This document shows, piece after piece, positions 14,055 through 20,115 of a DNA stretch of 55,161 bases. The translations under genes were made by a program, and so were the position numbers. Each line of letters opens with the position of its first letter. Position 1 is the first letter of the stretch. This stretch comes from Phycisphaerales bacterium. GTDB lineage: Bacteria; Planctomycetota; Phycisphaerae; Phycisphaerales; UBA1924. The notes below the pieces were generated by a model. That model did no database searches and was not told the DNA's origin. It saw only the letters and a list, made by a program, of their open reading frames with translations. The stretch lies in NCBI GenBank assembly GCA_029260435.1, contig JAJDDG010000172.1, positions 1-55,161 on the forward strand, read 5' to 3'.

Positions 14055-14410
14055 TCCCAATCTCCTGAAACCTGAACCAAGGCTGCCCTGATTCTTTTCA
14101 ACGCCTCTTCAGTAGTCCACTGGGGTGGTTGATTCTCTGGCTCAATCATCGCTTGAGCCAAGATCAGCGCCCCATAAAGCGCCGGGGCCGCGGCGATCAA
14201 GTGGGCGTCTGGGTCACTTACCCTGAGCTGGTAGTTCTCTTCCCACCCATCTGACCCTTGTGAGCCTTCATCATGTAGTTTAATTACGGGGCGGGCGGCT
14301 TCACCTTGAAGTTCCCAAAACAACCCCGGCTTGTGCCAAAAGCTACTTGGATCAGATGAGTAGTGAGCCTGCCACTTCCACGGGCCAGGCGTGTGCTTCG
14401 CTTTGCTCAT
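14051..14410 (-). CDS. Conserved phage protein (HTPGPW ... LIAAAP family), 119 aa
   Basis: Begins MSKAKHTPGPWKW and has DPDAHLIAAAPALYGALILA in the middle. The T-P-G-P-W start and the D-A-x-L-I-A-A-A-P segment define a very widespread small phage/prophage family of unknown function. A helical end follows. ATGA/GTGA junctions on both sides. Confidence 0.75.
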   Translation of the reverse strand: MSKAKHTPGPWKWQAHYSSDPSSFWHKPGLFWELQGEAARPVIKLHDEGSQGSDGWEENYQLRVSDPDAHLIAAAPALYGALILAQAMIEPENQPPQWTTEEALKRIRAALVQVSGDWE

Positions 14411-14682
14411 TCGGTGGTCCTTTCAGGGTGAAGCACCTTCTGTGCCTCGAAGAGGGCATGACGGATGGGCCTGCAGTCCTCACAGCCGGGCTCCCCCTCA
14501 AGCCACTCTTCGTAGGCTTCGGAGTAGACGTCCTCCGGCTCTTCGCCGGGGGGAAGAGCGTCCGGATCCTGCGGCACCATGGCTCCGTAGTCGTCGGGAT
14601 CGTCAGGGTCACCGCCGCAGCCGCAAGCAAAGAAAGTGATCGCTTCCACCAGCGCTTCGAGGGCTTTCCGTTCTGCGCTCAC
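14407..14682 (-). CDS. Acidic hypothetical protein, 91 aa
   Basis: GTG start in a GTGA overlap. The middle is very acidic (GGDPDDPDDYGAMVP, GEEPEDVYSEAYEEWLEGEP), with a CGC and a CEDC pair that could form a metal site. Strongly acidic small phage proteins can be DNA mimics, but nothing specific supports that here. Confidence 0.6.
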   Translation of the reverse strand: MSAERKALEALVEAITFFACGCGGDPDDPDDYGAMVPQDPDALPPGEEPEDVYSEAYEEWLEGEPGCEDCRPIRHALFEAQKVLHPERTTE

Positions 14683-14906
14683 AGTTCGCTCCTTACAGGG
14701 GTGGGGCTGTACTGGCATTCAGTCGCCCTCACTGCGCGTTCGTCCGCTAGTAGGAAGATCGTTTCAAATGGAGCTTCCGCGTCGTCGCGGATACATCGGC
14801 CGAGAACCTCTGGGCGGCGGTAGTTGAATGAGACCCGGACCGTCCTGCCGAGCAAAGCGCCCTGTCTCGGGAATTTCTCGATCCCGATGTTCTCGTGACA
14901 ACCCAT
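14679..14906 (-). CDS. Hypothetical protein, 75 aa
   Basis: Basic, beta-like protein (GRTVRVSFNYRRPEVLGRCI) with GAAAGGAAG upstream of the ATG. It opens a new stretch after a 37-base gap. No family recognised. Confidence 0.55.
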   Translation of the reverse strand: MGCHENIGIEKFPRQGALLGRTVRVSFNYRRPEVLGRCIRDDAEAPFETIFLLADERAVRATECQYSPTPVRSEL

Positions 14907-14943
14907 CAGTTCTTCCTTTCAGGCGTGGGGGAGGGCGGAGGCG

Positions 14944-15072
14944 TCACTGCCCCAGCCATAGCAGTATCGTCAGGACTAGCGGCAGGCCGACCATGGAGAG
15001 CCATGTCCAGCCAGCCTCGTTAGGCCATTGGTAGTAGGGTCGGCGGGTGCGGGGGTGGCGGTGGATGTGCAT
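14944..15072 (-). CDS. Small membrane protein, 42 aa
   Basis: A 43-codon frame: basic N-terminus MHIHRHPRTRRPYYQWPNEA, then one transmembrane helix WLSMVGLPLVLTILLWLG. Its ATG shares one base with the TGA of the methyltransferase gene (TGATG), so it is likely translated by coupling. Confidence 0.55.
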   Translation of the reverse strand: MHIHRHPRTRRPYYQWPNEAGWTWLSMVGLPLVLTILLWLGQ

Positions 15073-15494
15073 CACTTCGACATCCGGTCGTAGAGAACGA
15101 CGTTGACCGTTGCCGCGAGGTTCATGCAGCGGACAGTGGGGACCATCACGCGGTCACGGCATCGGGAAAGGATGCGTTCGCCAAGCGTCGCATCTTCTGC
15201 ACCGAACACGTAGAACGCTCGCTCCGGGTGGGTGTAGTCCGGTAGCGGCTTCGCATCGTCTACCAGATCGACCGCTACCGGCACGCAGTCGAAGGGGATC
15301 GCGTCGAAAACGTCATCGACCGTCAGAACAGGGAAGTGACGATGCCCGGCCATGGTGTCCGTAGCCTCTCGCTTGTAGCGGCGACCGCTGACAGCAACCA
15401 AGGCCGCGCCGTATACAGTTGCGGCACGAATGACTCCGCCGACATTCCCGTCGAACTTCGGGTGGTCTAGGGCGATAGCGGCGTATCCCCTCAT
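15072..15494 (-). CDS. SPOUT (TrmH/SpoU-family) RNA 2'-O-methyltransferase
   Basis: 140 aa, the length of a minimal SpoU domain. Motif 1 is GNVGGVIRAATVYGA, motif 2 is YVFGAEDATLGERIL, and motif 3 is VPTVRCMNLAATVNVVLYDRM, including the Asn of the trefoil-knot SAM site. This family methylates ribose 2'-O of tRNA or rRNA with S-adenosylmethionine; the substrate here is unknown. No separate RNA-binding domain is attached, as in TrmL. The start ATG lies in the ATGA overlap with the 37-aa membrane gene. It is an uncommon gene for a phage and may protect or tune tRNAs during infection. Confidence 0.85.
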   Translation of the reverse strand: MRGYAAIALDHPKFDGNVGGVIRAATVYGAALVAVSGRRYKREATDTMAGHRHFPVLTVDDVFDAIPFDCVPVAVDLVDDAKPLPDYTHPERAFYVFGAEDATLGERILSRCRDRVMVPTVRCMNLAATVNVVLYDRMSK

Positions 15495-15604
15495 CCCGTC
15501 CACCACCAAACAAACGCCGTCCAGCCGTAGGCGCACGCGAACACGAACGCGATCGGCAGGGCGACATCACGGCAGGCCAGGGCGAGGGCGCGGAGGGGGA
15601 TCAT
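15491..15604 (-). CDS. Small membrane protein, 37 aa
   Basis: A 38-codon frame MIPLRALALACRDVALPIAF, then VFACAYGWTAFVWWW, mostly hydrophobic. It starts in an ATGA overlap with the upstream gene and ends in an ATGA overlap with the methyltransferase gene, so it fills the gap between them exactly. Confidence 0.5.
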   Translation of the reverse strand: MIPLRALALACRDVALPIAFVFACAYGWTAFVWWWTG

Positions 15605-15936
15605 GAGGTGGGCTCCTCAATTTCGACCCACCACCAGATTGGCGAACAACGGTCAAACTCGGCGACCCGCAGCGCAAGCTCCATTGAGCCGAACAAGACC
15701 GTCGGAACGGTGTCTTCCTTGATCGCCCCACGTATCGCAACCCTACTGATACAGACTCGGATGGAGGTTCCGCAGGGGAATTCATCGTAGTTTTGGTCGA
15801 TGTACTTGTTGCACATCCAATAGTCGAGTCCGCCATGTGAGTTAGGCGAGGTGCTAGGGGAGTACCAATCACACGCTCCAAACACCTTTGTAGGCTCTCT
15901 TTCCAAGGGCGGCGTAATCACTTCGTACCTATCCAT
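15601..15936 (-). CDS. Hypothetical protein, 111 aa
   Basis: Contains VFGACDWYSPSTSPNSHGGL, then MCNKYIDQNYDEFPCGTSIR and CISRVAIR, with several Cys and aromatic residues, ending with WWWVEIEEP. Beta-rich and A/T-richer than its neighbours. Unknown function; 8-base overlap upstream. Confidence 0.6.
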   Translation of the reverse strand: MDRYEVITPPLEREPTKVFGACDWYSPSTSPNSHGGLDYWMCNKYIDQNYDEFPCGTSIRVCISRVAIRGAIKEDTVPTVLFGSMELALRVAEFDRCSPIWWWVEIEEPTS

Positions 15937-16159
15937 TTGCCGCTACCTCCGGCGCACCGCAGCGCAGGACGCTGAGCACGCGATATGTGGGATGAATCTC
16001 CTCGAACTGCTCACGCGCACGATCAGCGCAGCAGCCGAAGCTCGTCATTCGGCAGCCGATGGTCTGGCCGTGGCTATCGAACACGATTTCGTAGGCGTAG
16101 GGCACGCCGTCGGGGGGTAGGTGGGCGACGTGGGGTAGGATGTCGGCAGGGGCGGTCAT
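15929..16159 (-). CDS. Hypothetical protein, 76 aa
   Basis: Contains GVPYAYEIVFDSHGQTIGCR, a strand pair, then SFGCCADRAREQFEEIHPTY and a final strand VLSVLRC. A small alpha/beta protein with four Cys. Starts in an ATGA overlap. No family recognised. Confidence 0.6.
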   Translation of the reverse strand: MTAPADILPHVAHLPPDGVPYAYEIVFDSHGQTIGCRMTSFGCCADRAREQFEEIHPTYRVLSVLRCGAPEVAANG

Positions 16160-16821
16160 GACGCATCTACTCCCGAAGTGAATCCACCAGGGCCCATGAT
16201 GAACGATGGAGCCCGTCCGACTTCGATGGACCGAAGTGCTGTTGCGTAGTCACGCGCTTGATCGTTGGACGCCATCCAGGTCGCCAATGCCTCCGCTGAA
16301 CCGAATACGGGAGATACAGGCGAACCTTCTGAAACCGTCTCCCAGAGCTGCCAGCCGTCACCTGTGGGCGGTTCGGTTGCCACAAATGCTTCTGCCCTGG
16401 CTTGGGATTCGAGGGTGCCGCCATCGCCCCCACAAACCGTGCAGACTCCCCAGTCCTCAGGGAGCCCAGCAGCCTTGATGATTGCCTTTGTAGCACTCCA
16501 ACGCGCAACGGCGTCGTAGCCGAAAGGTGATGTTGTGTCTTTGCCTGTGAGCCCACGCGCCACGTCATGGAGGGCCGGGTCGGGCTGTAGGTCATCATGT
16601 ACGATTGGCGTCGATTGGAAGTACGGATGCCAACGCCCACGCCCTGAGTCATCGGCTGCGATCAGAAGCATGTGCGCGATGTGTTCGAGTGCGGTTAGCG
16701 CTGGAGTCTGGCCGTAGAAGCAATCCGGGCATTTGTCCGCAGAGGGTCCAACGTACCCTTCCCACACTTTTTGCAACGGCCAGTCGAAGTCCATCGGAAC
16801 ACGTTTTACTTCTCGTCCCAT
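16156..16821 (-). CDS. Conserved phage protein with zinc knuckle, 221 aa
   Basis: Opens MGREVKRVPMDFDWPLQKVW, then EGYVGP, the (R)-x-V-x-x-D-F-x-W-P-x-x-x-x-W-x-G-Y opening of a widespread small phage/actinobacterial family. It contains CPDC in the N-terminal part and CTVCGGDG in the middle, then a C-terminal segment with SPVSPVFGSAEALATWMA, again typical. Function unknown. It follows an 18-aa mini-ORF that carries its AGGAG site. Confidence 0.7.
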   Translation of the reverse strand: MGREVKRVPMDFDWPLQKVWEGYVGPSADKCPDCFYGQTPALTALEHIAHMLLIAADDSGRGRWHPYFQSTPIVHDDLQPDPALHDVARGLTGKDTTSPFGYDAVARWSATKAIIKAAGLPEDWGVCTVCGGDGGTLESQARAEAFVATEPPTGDGWQLWETVSEGSPVSPVFGSAEALATWMASNDQARDYATALRSIEVGRAPSFIMGPGGFTSGVDAS

Positions 16822-16823
16822 AG

Positions 16824-16880
16824 TCAGGCTAACTCCTGTAGGTGGTCTAGGTGCTGCGTGATGGTGAGGGGGGCGGTCAT
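16824..16880 (-). CDS. 18-aa coupling mini-ORF
   Basis: MTAPLTITQHLDHLQELA begins in an ATGA overlap with the stop of the gene at 16877-17059 and ends two bases before the ATG of the next gene. AGGAG lies inside its last codons, so its translation would load ribosomes onto the next gene. Confidence 0.45.
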   Translation of the reverse strand: MTAPLTITQHLDHLQELA

Positions 16881-17059
16881 CGCATTTCTCCTACGAAGTC
16901 AATCCAGCCCAGATCATCAAAGCGCCACAAGTAATCCATGCGGGGGCACCCAGGAGAGCCGTAGGGGCACGGACCGGTAAGGCACCAAGGGCAAGACTTC
17001 GCCCAGACGATTGTTCGGTAGGCGAGACGGTCCCGGTCGTCAGGGGGAGTGACGCTCAT
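16877..17059 (-). CDS. Cys-rich hypothetical protein, 60 aa
   Basis: MSVTPPDDRDRLAYRTIVWA then SCPWCLTGPCPYGSPGCPR: four Cys in a compact cluster, a likely zinc or iron-sulfur site, followed by WRFDDLGWIDFVG. The start is fixed by an ATGA overlap. Confidence 0.55.
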   Translation of the reverse strand: MSVTPPDDRDRLAYRTIVWAKSCPWCLTGPCPYGSPGCPRMDYLWRFDDLGWIDFVGEMR

Positions 17060-17214
17060 CGGTACATCCACCAGTGGTACGCCACATAGCCCCAGCCGAA
17101 AATGCCGTGAAGGAACGCCCATCCGATGTGGTTCCACATGGACATACTGAGCCAAATCGCAATAGCCGACCCGATCCCGATTCCAGTCGATGCGCCTACG
17201 TTGGATTCGCTCAT
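17056..17214 (-). CDS. Small membrane protein, 52 aa
   Basis: Gly/Ile-rich helix GASTGIGIGSAIAIWLSMSM followed by an aromatic second segment (GWAFLHGIFGWGYVAYHWWM). It probably spans the membrane once or twice. ATGA overlaps at both ends tie it to its neighbours. Confidence 0.6.
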   Translation of the reverse strand: MSESNVGASTGIGIGSAIAIWLSMSMWNHIGWAFLHGIFGWGYVAYHWWMYR

Positions 17215-17522
17215 CCCACCAAGCACCCCGCGCACAGATAGATCACGCCGTGCGCTGTCGCGTACTCGAAGGCCGTGCTGCCTGCCTCGATTTCCTTGTC
17301 GCACTCGAAGCAGTCGGTGTAGGGGAGGTGGCCGTTCCCATGGCACGGCTCGCACACCGTATCGACGTAGGGCGATTCAGCCGGGTAGGGGCGGCGCACT
17401 TCTACGTCGTAGCGGCCATCACCGTCGCAGCGATTACAGATGATCCGCTGGCAGGGCTCGGGCAACGGCGTGGTGGCCTTGCGCCAGCCGGTGAGGATGG
17501 AATGGAGGAGCGGCGCGGCCAT
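17211..17522 (-). CDS. DnaJ-type zinc-finger-like protein, 103 aa
   Basis: It has CNRCDGDGRYD and CEPCHGNGHLP, two CxxCxGxG repeats as in the DnaJ central zinc finger, then CFECDKE and CAGCLVG, a second CxxC pair set. There is no J domain. Such isolated CxxCxGxG proteins bind zinc and often act in protein or RNA interactions. The ATG follows directly on the stop of the 18-aa mini-ORF at 17523-17579. Confidence 0.65.
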   Translation of the reverse strand: MAAPLLHSILTGWRKATTPLPEPCQRIICNRCDGDGRYDVEVRRPYPAESPYVDTVCEPCHGNGHLPYTDCFECDKEIEAGSTAFEYATAHGVIYLCAGCLVG

Positions 17523-17579
17523 CTACTTGCCCTCCAGGGCGTCGAGGGCAGCAAGCGCTTCACTCTTCGCGGGGCTCAC
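17523..17579 (-). CDS. 18-aa coupling mini-ORF
   Basis: GTG-started frame MSPAKSEALAALDALEGK begins in a GTGA overlap with the upstream stop and ends with TAG immediately followed by the ATG of the zinc-finger gene. GGAG lies within its 3' end. It is the second 18-aa linker of this kind in the arm. Confidence 0.45.
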   Translation of the reverse strand: MSPAKSEALAALDALEGK

Positions 17580-17947
17580 GACGGAATCTCCACACGTTCG
17601 AAGAACTCCGACAGCAGATACCCACAGCCTGCCTCCTTGTGCTCGTGTCTGGGCTCGAATGACCCGATACACGCGCTGACATGGCGGATCGCCTTGGTCG
17701 AGTCGATACCCTCCTTGGCGACGAACTCCGTCCCTTTCGGAAGGCCACGGAAGAACCAGCGCGCAACGATCTCAGTCCATTCGTTCCCGCCCTTGAACTC
17801 CTCGGGGATCTTCTCCCACAGAGGTAAGAGGTGACCGACTACCCTTGCGGGGAAGGCTGCCTCTGCATCGGTGATATCGACGACTTCGATCGTCGGTCCT
17901 TCACTCTTCGCGGGGGCGGGAGGGGTAGTGTCGGTCGTGTCGCTCAT
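17576..17947 (-). CDS. Hypothetical protein, 123 aa
   Basis: After a Thr/Pro-rich start, IEVVDITDAEAAFPARVVGH leads into a helical region (NEWTEIVARWFFRGLPKGTE), then HVSACIGSFEPRHEHKEAG, with Cys/His residues near the end. The start is chosen at the ATGA overlap with GGGAG 4 bases upstream. Function unknown. Confidence 0.6.
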   Translation of the reverse strand: MSDTTDTTPPAPAKSEGPTIEVVDITDAEAAFPARVVGHLLPLWEKIPEEFKGGNEWTEIVARWFFRGLPKGTEFVAKEGIDSTKAIRHVSACIGSFEPRHEHKEAGCGYLLSEFFERVEIPS

Positions 17948-18219
17948 CGCTCCCACCTCTCCGCTACTACCGTCTCGTCCGCGTTCGGCCAAGCCTCGAT
18001 GTCGTTCACGGCGGTGGCATCCACCGAGGGATGGAGCCTGCGCCACTCGGCCGCCTGCGCCTCCAACGCATGTGCGATGGTGTCCATGGCCGCCGCGGGG
18101 TCTTGGCCGAGGAAATCGAGCAACACGGTGTCGACCCAGATACCGCGGCCAAAGGAGCCAGGGACACAATCGACCGGGCCTTCGATTCTGATTGTCAATG
18201 CGGGGACTTCGGTGCTCAT
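17944..18219 (-). CDS. Hypothetical protein, 91 aa, first gene of the long early operon
   Basis: A beta start (ALTIRIEGPVDCVPGSFGRG) and helical middle (AAAMDTIAHALEAQAAEWRR). It lies about 45 bases downstream of the start point predicted for the promoter at 18270-18298 and leads the chain of overlapping genes that runs to about 8 kb. No family recognised. Confidence 0.6.
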   Translation of the reverse strand: MSTEVPALTIRIEGPVDCVPGSFGRGIWVDTVLLDFLGQDPAAAMDTIAHALEAQAAEWRRLHPSVDATAVNDIEAWPNADETVVAERWER

Positions 18220-18269
18220 GGCTGGTGTGCTCCATTCGGCTAGGCGCCTTGGCGCCCTTGGATGTGTGA

Positions 18270-18298
18270 ACTATCGGCCAGTGGGTGGGGGGTGTCAA
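18270..18298 (-). promoter_or_regulatory. Sigma70-like promoter for the leftward operon
   Basis: On the minus strand TTGACA (18298-18293) is followed by a 17-base spacer and GATAGT (18275-18270). Six of six -35 and four of six -10 positions match consensus with ideal spacing. It points at the gene starting at 18219. The surrounding CCCTTGACACC also occurs at the proposed terminase promoter at 20442. Confidence 0.75.
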
Positions 18299-18432
18299 GG
18301 GAAATCGTGCGAATCGGTGAAAAAACTATCGGCAGTGTGGGTGCCAAGGGGGAGGGCCAAGGCCTGGGGGGTTGAATGTGTGCATGGCCCGGGTGCGGCG
18401 TGGCCACCGGGCTAGGCGTGCCGCCGCCAATG

Positions 18433-18468
18433 CCCCAGGGTAGGGGGAGAGCAACCCCTACCCTGGGG
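18433..18468 (-). terminator. Perfect 14-bp hairpin, probable terminator
   Basis: CCCCAGGGTAGGGG (18433-18446) pairs without mismatch with 18455-18468 around an 8-base loop. It lies between the first early gene (18607-19146) and the second early promoter (18270-18298). There is no U-run, so it may act with Rho or as an RNA-stabilising structure. The 18220-18484 gap otherwise holds only the promoter. Confidence 0.65.
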
Positions 18469-18484
18469 CGGGAGGCCCCGGGGG

Positions 18485-18604
18485 TCACGAGTCCCTGGGG
18501 CCGAGGCGCATAGCCCCGCTATCTCCCGTGGGTGTCGCGCTCGGCAGCGGCGCGTCGGGTGGTGTCAGTGGTGCGAACGCGTAGTGGGTGATTCGATGGC
18601 GCAT
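18485..18604 (-). CDS. Possible small protein, 39 aa
   Basis: MRHRITHYAFAPLTPPDAPL then a Pro/Ser/Gly tail. The ATG comes two bases after the stop of the upstream gene, with GGAGGGGGA as ribosome binding site. The low-complexity composition makes it uncertain. Confidence 0.35.
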   Translation of the reverse strand: MRHRITHYAFAPLTPPDAPLPSATPTGDSGAMRLGPRDS

Positions 18605-18606
18605 CA

Positions 18607-19146
18607 CTATTCCCCCTCCCCTAGCGCGTCGATCGCGGCGAGGGCGTCGGTGACAGTTTCGTAGATGACTCCTGCGTCGTCCTTGTCCATGTAACACGCT
18701 GCATCTCGCAGCGCCTCCCGCGCCTGACCCAGCGCGGTGAGGGTGGGGGCGTAGGCAGCCTCAATGTTCAATGCCGCCAACCGTAGATCGGGCTTTCCGT
18801 CCAGCGTCGTCATTACGTGCTGATGGTGGGCGTCCTTCGCGGCTTGCCGCGCCCTCGGGTCGATGGTGTCGGTTCGGGTGGCCGCTTCGCGGATCCCATG
18901 GACGTTGCACCCGGTTGCGCCGCCGGTCAGCGTGGTGAACGGAAGCCCGCAGCCAGCCACGGGGCACGTCACCTGATTGATCGCGCTCAAGTCGACTTCG
19001 ATCGCCTCCGCGGCGTCTTCGGTGTAGAGGTGGAAGACGGTTGCCATCGAACCCGGATCGCGCTGGACGCGGAGGGCTTGACGAGCGGCCTCTTCAGGTG
19101 TGTCGGCTGGAATCTCAATGCGCCATTCAACGGAGTAGTCGGTCAT
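18607..19146 (-). CDS. Conserved hypothetical early protein, 179 aa
   Basis: The N-terminal MTDYSVEWRIEIPADTPEEA, then ARQALRVQRDPGSMATVF, matches a small domain common in phages and actinobacteria ([Y/V]-x-W-x-I-[DE]-[V/I]-x-A-x-[ST]-x-E-E-A-A). A zinc-like CPVAGCGLPF...CNVHG segment follows, then a helical C-terminus. It is the first gene of the leftward arm, 46 bases below the start site predicted for the promoter at 19199-19226, so probably immediate-early. Confidence 0.7.
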   Translation of the reverse strand: MTDYSVEWRIEIPADTPEEAARQALRVQRDPGSMATVFHLYTEDAAEAIEVDLSAINQVTCPVAGCGLPFTTLTGGATGCNVHGIREAATRTDTIDPRARQAAKDAHHQHVMTTLDGKPDLRLAALNIEAAYAPTLTALGQAREALRDAACYMDKDDAGVIYETVTDALAAIDALGEGE

Positions 19147-19198
19147 GTTCGTGGTGCTCCTAGCCCCCAGGGTTCAACGTGTCGGGGGCATGCAAGTC

Positions 19199-19226
19199 AT
19201 TCTAGGCTTCCTATCGGCCATGTCAA
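19199..19226 (-). promoter_or_regulatory. Early leftward sigma70-like promoter
   Basis: Minus strand: TTGACA (19226-19221), 16-base spacer, TAGAAT (19204-19199). The -35 is perfect and the -10 matches five of six. It drives the gene starting at 19146. Its -35 is one arm of the inverted repeat at 19221-19240, so it is probably subject to repression. Confidence 0.8.
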
Positions 19227-19240
19227 TAGAATTCTTGACA
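19221..19240. promoter_or_regulatory. Inverted repeat TGTCAA-N8-TTGACA, operator or back-to-back -35 boxes
   Basis: TGTCAA at 19221-19226 and TTGACA at 19235-19240 are exact inverted copies around TAGAATTC. Each arm is also a consensus -35 box, one for each strand. Only the minus-strand one has a good -10, so the symmetric element may be a repressor operator as well as a promoter part. Confidence 0.55.
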
Positions 19241-19388
19241 ACTATCGAGAAAATCCCCAAATAACTAGTAACGGGCCCAGCGCCCGCCCAGGCGTGGGTG
19301 CCAAGCCCCACCCGACACCATATTGTGTACTCTGGCAGAGCCATAACCCATTGGAAACACTAAGGAAATTGACCCTAGGGGCTCTACT

Positions 19389-19495
19389 CTACCACTACTC
19401 TAAACGCCCCCCGCGGCGCTAAGTGCGCGAAATCGCTAGACTATTCCCTACCACTACTACTACTCTACTATATATATATTTTTTTTATATACGAG
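19389..19495. other. AT-rich block with short direct repeats, candidate DNA-unwinding element
   Basis: In a GC-rich genome, 19461-19492 is almost pure A/T (alternating TATATATA then a run of T). CTACCACTACT occurs at 19389-19399 and again at 19448-19458, just before it. No gene is credible in 19147-20115; the Pro/Arg-rich frames there are shadows. Together with the repeats to the right this looks like an origin of replication. Confidence 0.5.
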
Positions 19496-19611
19496 ACGGA
19501 CCGTATCGTATTGCCCCTCGGGGAAATGGGTCAGGGCCTGAAATAGTAAAAAGTAGCAACTAGGCAAGGTAAGTGTGCGGAATCACTAACGAACTACCGT
19601 GTACCGAGTAG

Positions 19612-19620
19612 TGATATAGT
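19612..19620 (+). promoter_or_regulatory. Possible extended -10 promoter (TGATATAGT)
   Basis: TG-A-TATAGT fits an extended -10 element with no recognisable -35. A transcript would start in or just after the 18-bp direct repeat and run rightward towards the ribbon-helix-helix gene with a long leader. Confidence 0.35.
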
Positions 19621-19635
19621 ACGCAATTGTGTGTA
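19618..19635. repeat. 18-bp direct repeat, copy 1
   Basis: AGTACGCAATTGTGTGTA, identical to 19695-19712, 77 bp apart (about seven helical turns). The core CAATTG is palindromic. It could be an iteron for a replication protein or a regulator site. Confidence 0.6.
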
Positions 19636-19694
19636 TAGGGTACGGGGATTCCCCAATGAATCCGTGGGGTTGCGGAGTGCGGGGACGCTGCCAA

Positions 19695-19712
19695 AGTACG
19701 CAATTGTGTGTA
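19695..19712. repeat. 18-bp direct repeat, copy 2
   Basis: Second exact copy of the repeat at 19618-19635. Both are followed by a G-rich stretch. They lie between the AT-rich block and the hairpin cluster. Confidence 0.6.
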
Positions 19713-19772
19713 GGGCAGGGGGAAACGTGAGCGATTCCAGGGGGTTAGCGCACCGTGCGCCTCGCCCCCTCC

Positions 19773-19934
19773 GTCCGCTCCGCGGACCGTGCGCTGGGGC
19801 GCCCTGCGCCCCTTGCACTCCGTCCGCAAGGCGGACCCGGCGGGGAGGGGGGAGCGTGGGGTGTGGAGGGTGGGGCCGAGCGCCCCAGCCGAGGGCGTGC
19901 TGCACGCAGCACCACGCTGAGGAGCACGCTCAGG
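19773..19934. repeat. Cluster of GC-rich hairpins
   Basis: Several small palindromes are packed together: GTCCGC-tcc-GCGGAC (19773-19787), GGGGCG...CGCCCC (19796-19812), GTCCGC-aag-GCGGAC (19822-19836), GTGCTGC-ac-GCAGCAC (19897-19912) and CTGAG...CTCAG near 19917-19933. The first and third are near-identical, 49 bp apart. Dense hairpins beside an AT-rich block suit a replication origin or a strong terminator region between divergent units. Confidence 0.5.
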
Positions 19935-20026
19935 GCCGCTAGGTGGGTGGGCACCCCCCCACACTAGCCCATGTGCTATACCACACTCCCTTCGTTCACG
20001 AAATATATGATTTCGAGTGGATGTGT

Positions 20027-20092
20027 AGTAGCGTCACGCTAACATGATGGTACCATGACGCTAGCACGACGTTAGCATCATGCTAACATGAC
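20027..20092 (+). promoter_or_regulatory. Tandem 11-bp operator array upstream of the RHH gene
   Basis: Five contiguous 11-bp units from 20038 to 20092 (GCTAACATGAT, GGTACCATGAC, GCTAGCACGAC, GTTAGCATCAT, GCTAACATGAC) keep G1, T3, A4, C6, A7 and A10 in every copy; 20027-20037 is a weaker sixth. One unit per helical turn places all sites on one DNA face, as bound by ribbon-helix-helix repressors. A TATGAT at 20006-20011 may be the -10 it controls. AAGGAGG at 20101-20107 follows. Confidence 0.75.
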
Positions 20093-20115
20093 GTGACACA
20101 AAGGAGGCCACAGCC

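Noticed and set aside
18240..18488. Leftward 82-codon frame
   Set aside because: It runs through the 14-bp hairpin and the promoter, is Pro-rich, and starts without a ribosome binding site.
19560..19964. Leftward frames of 103-134 codons in the intergenic region
   Set aside because: Pro/Arg/Ser-rich translations that cross the direct repeats and hairpins, with no ribosome binding site; typical shadow frames of GC-rich non-coding DNA.
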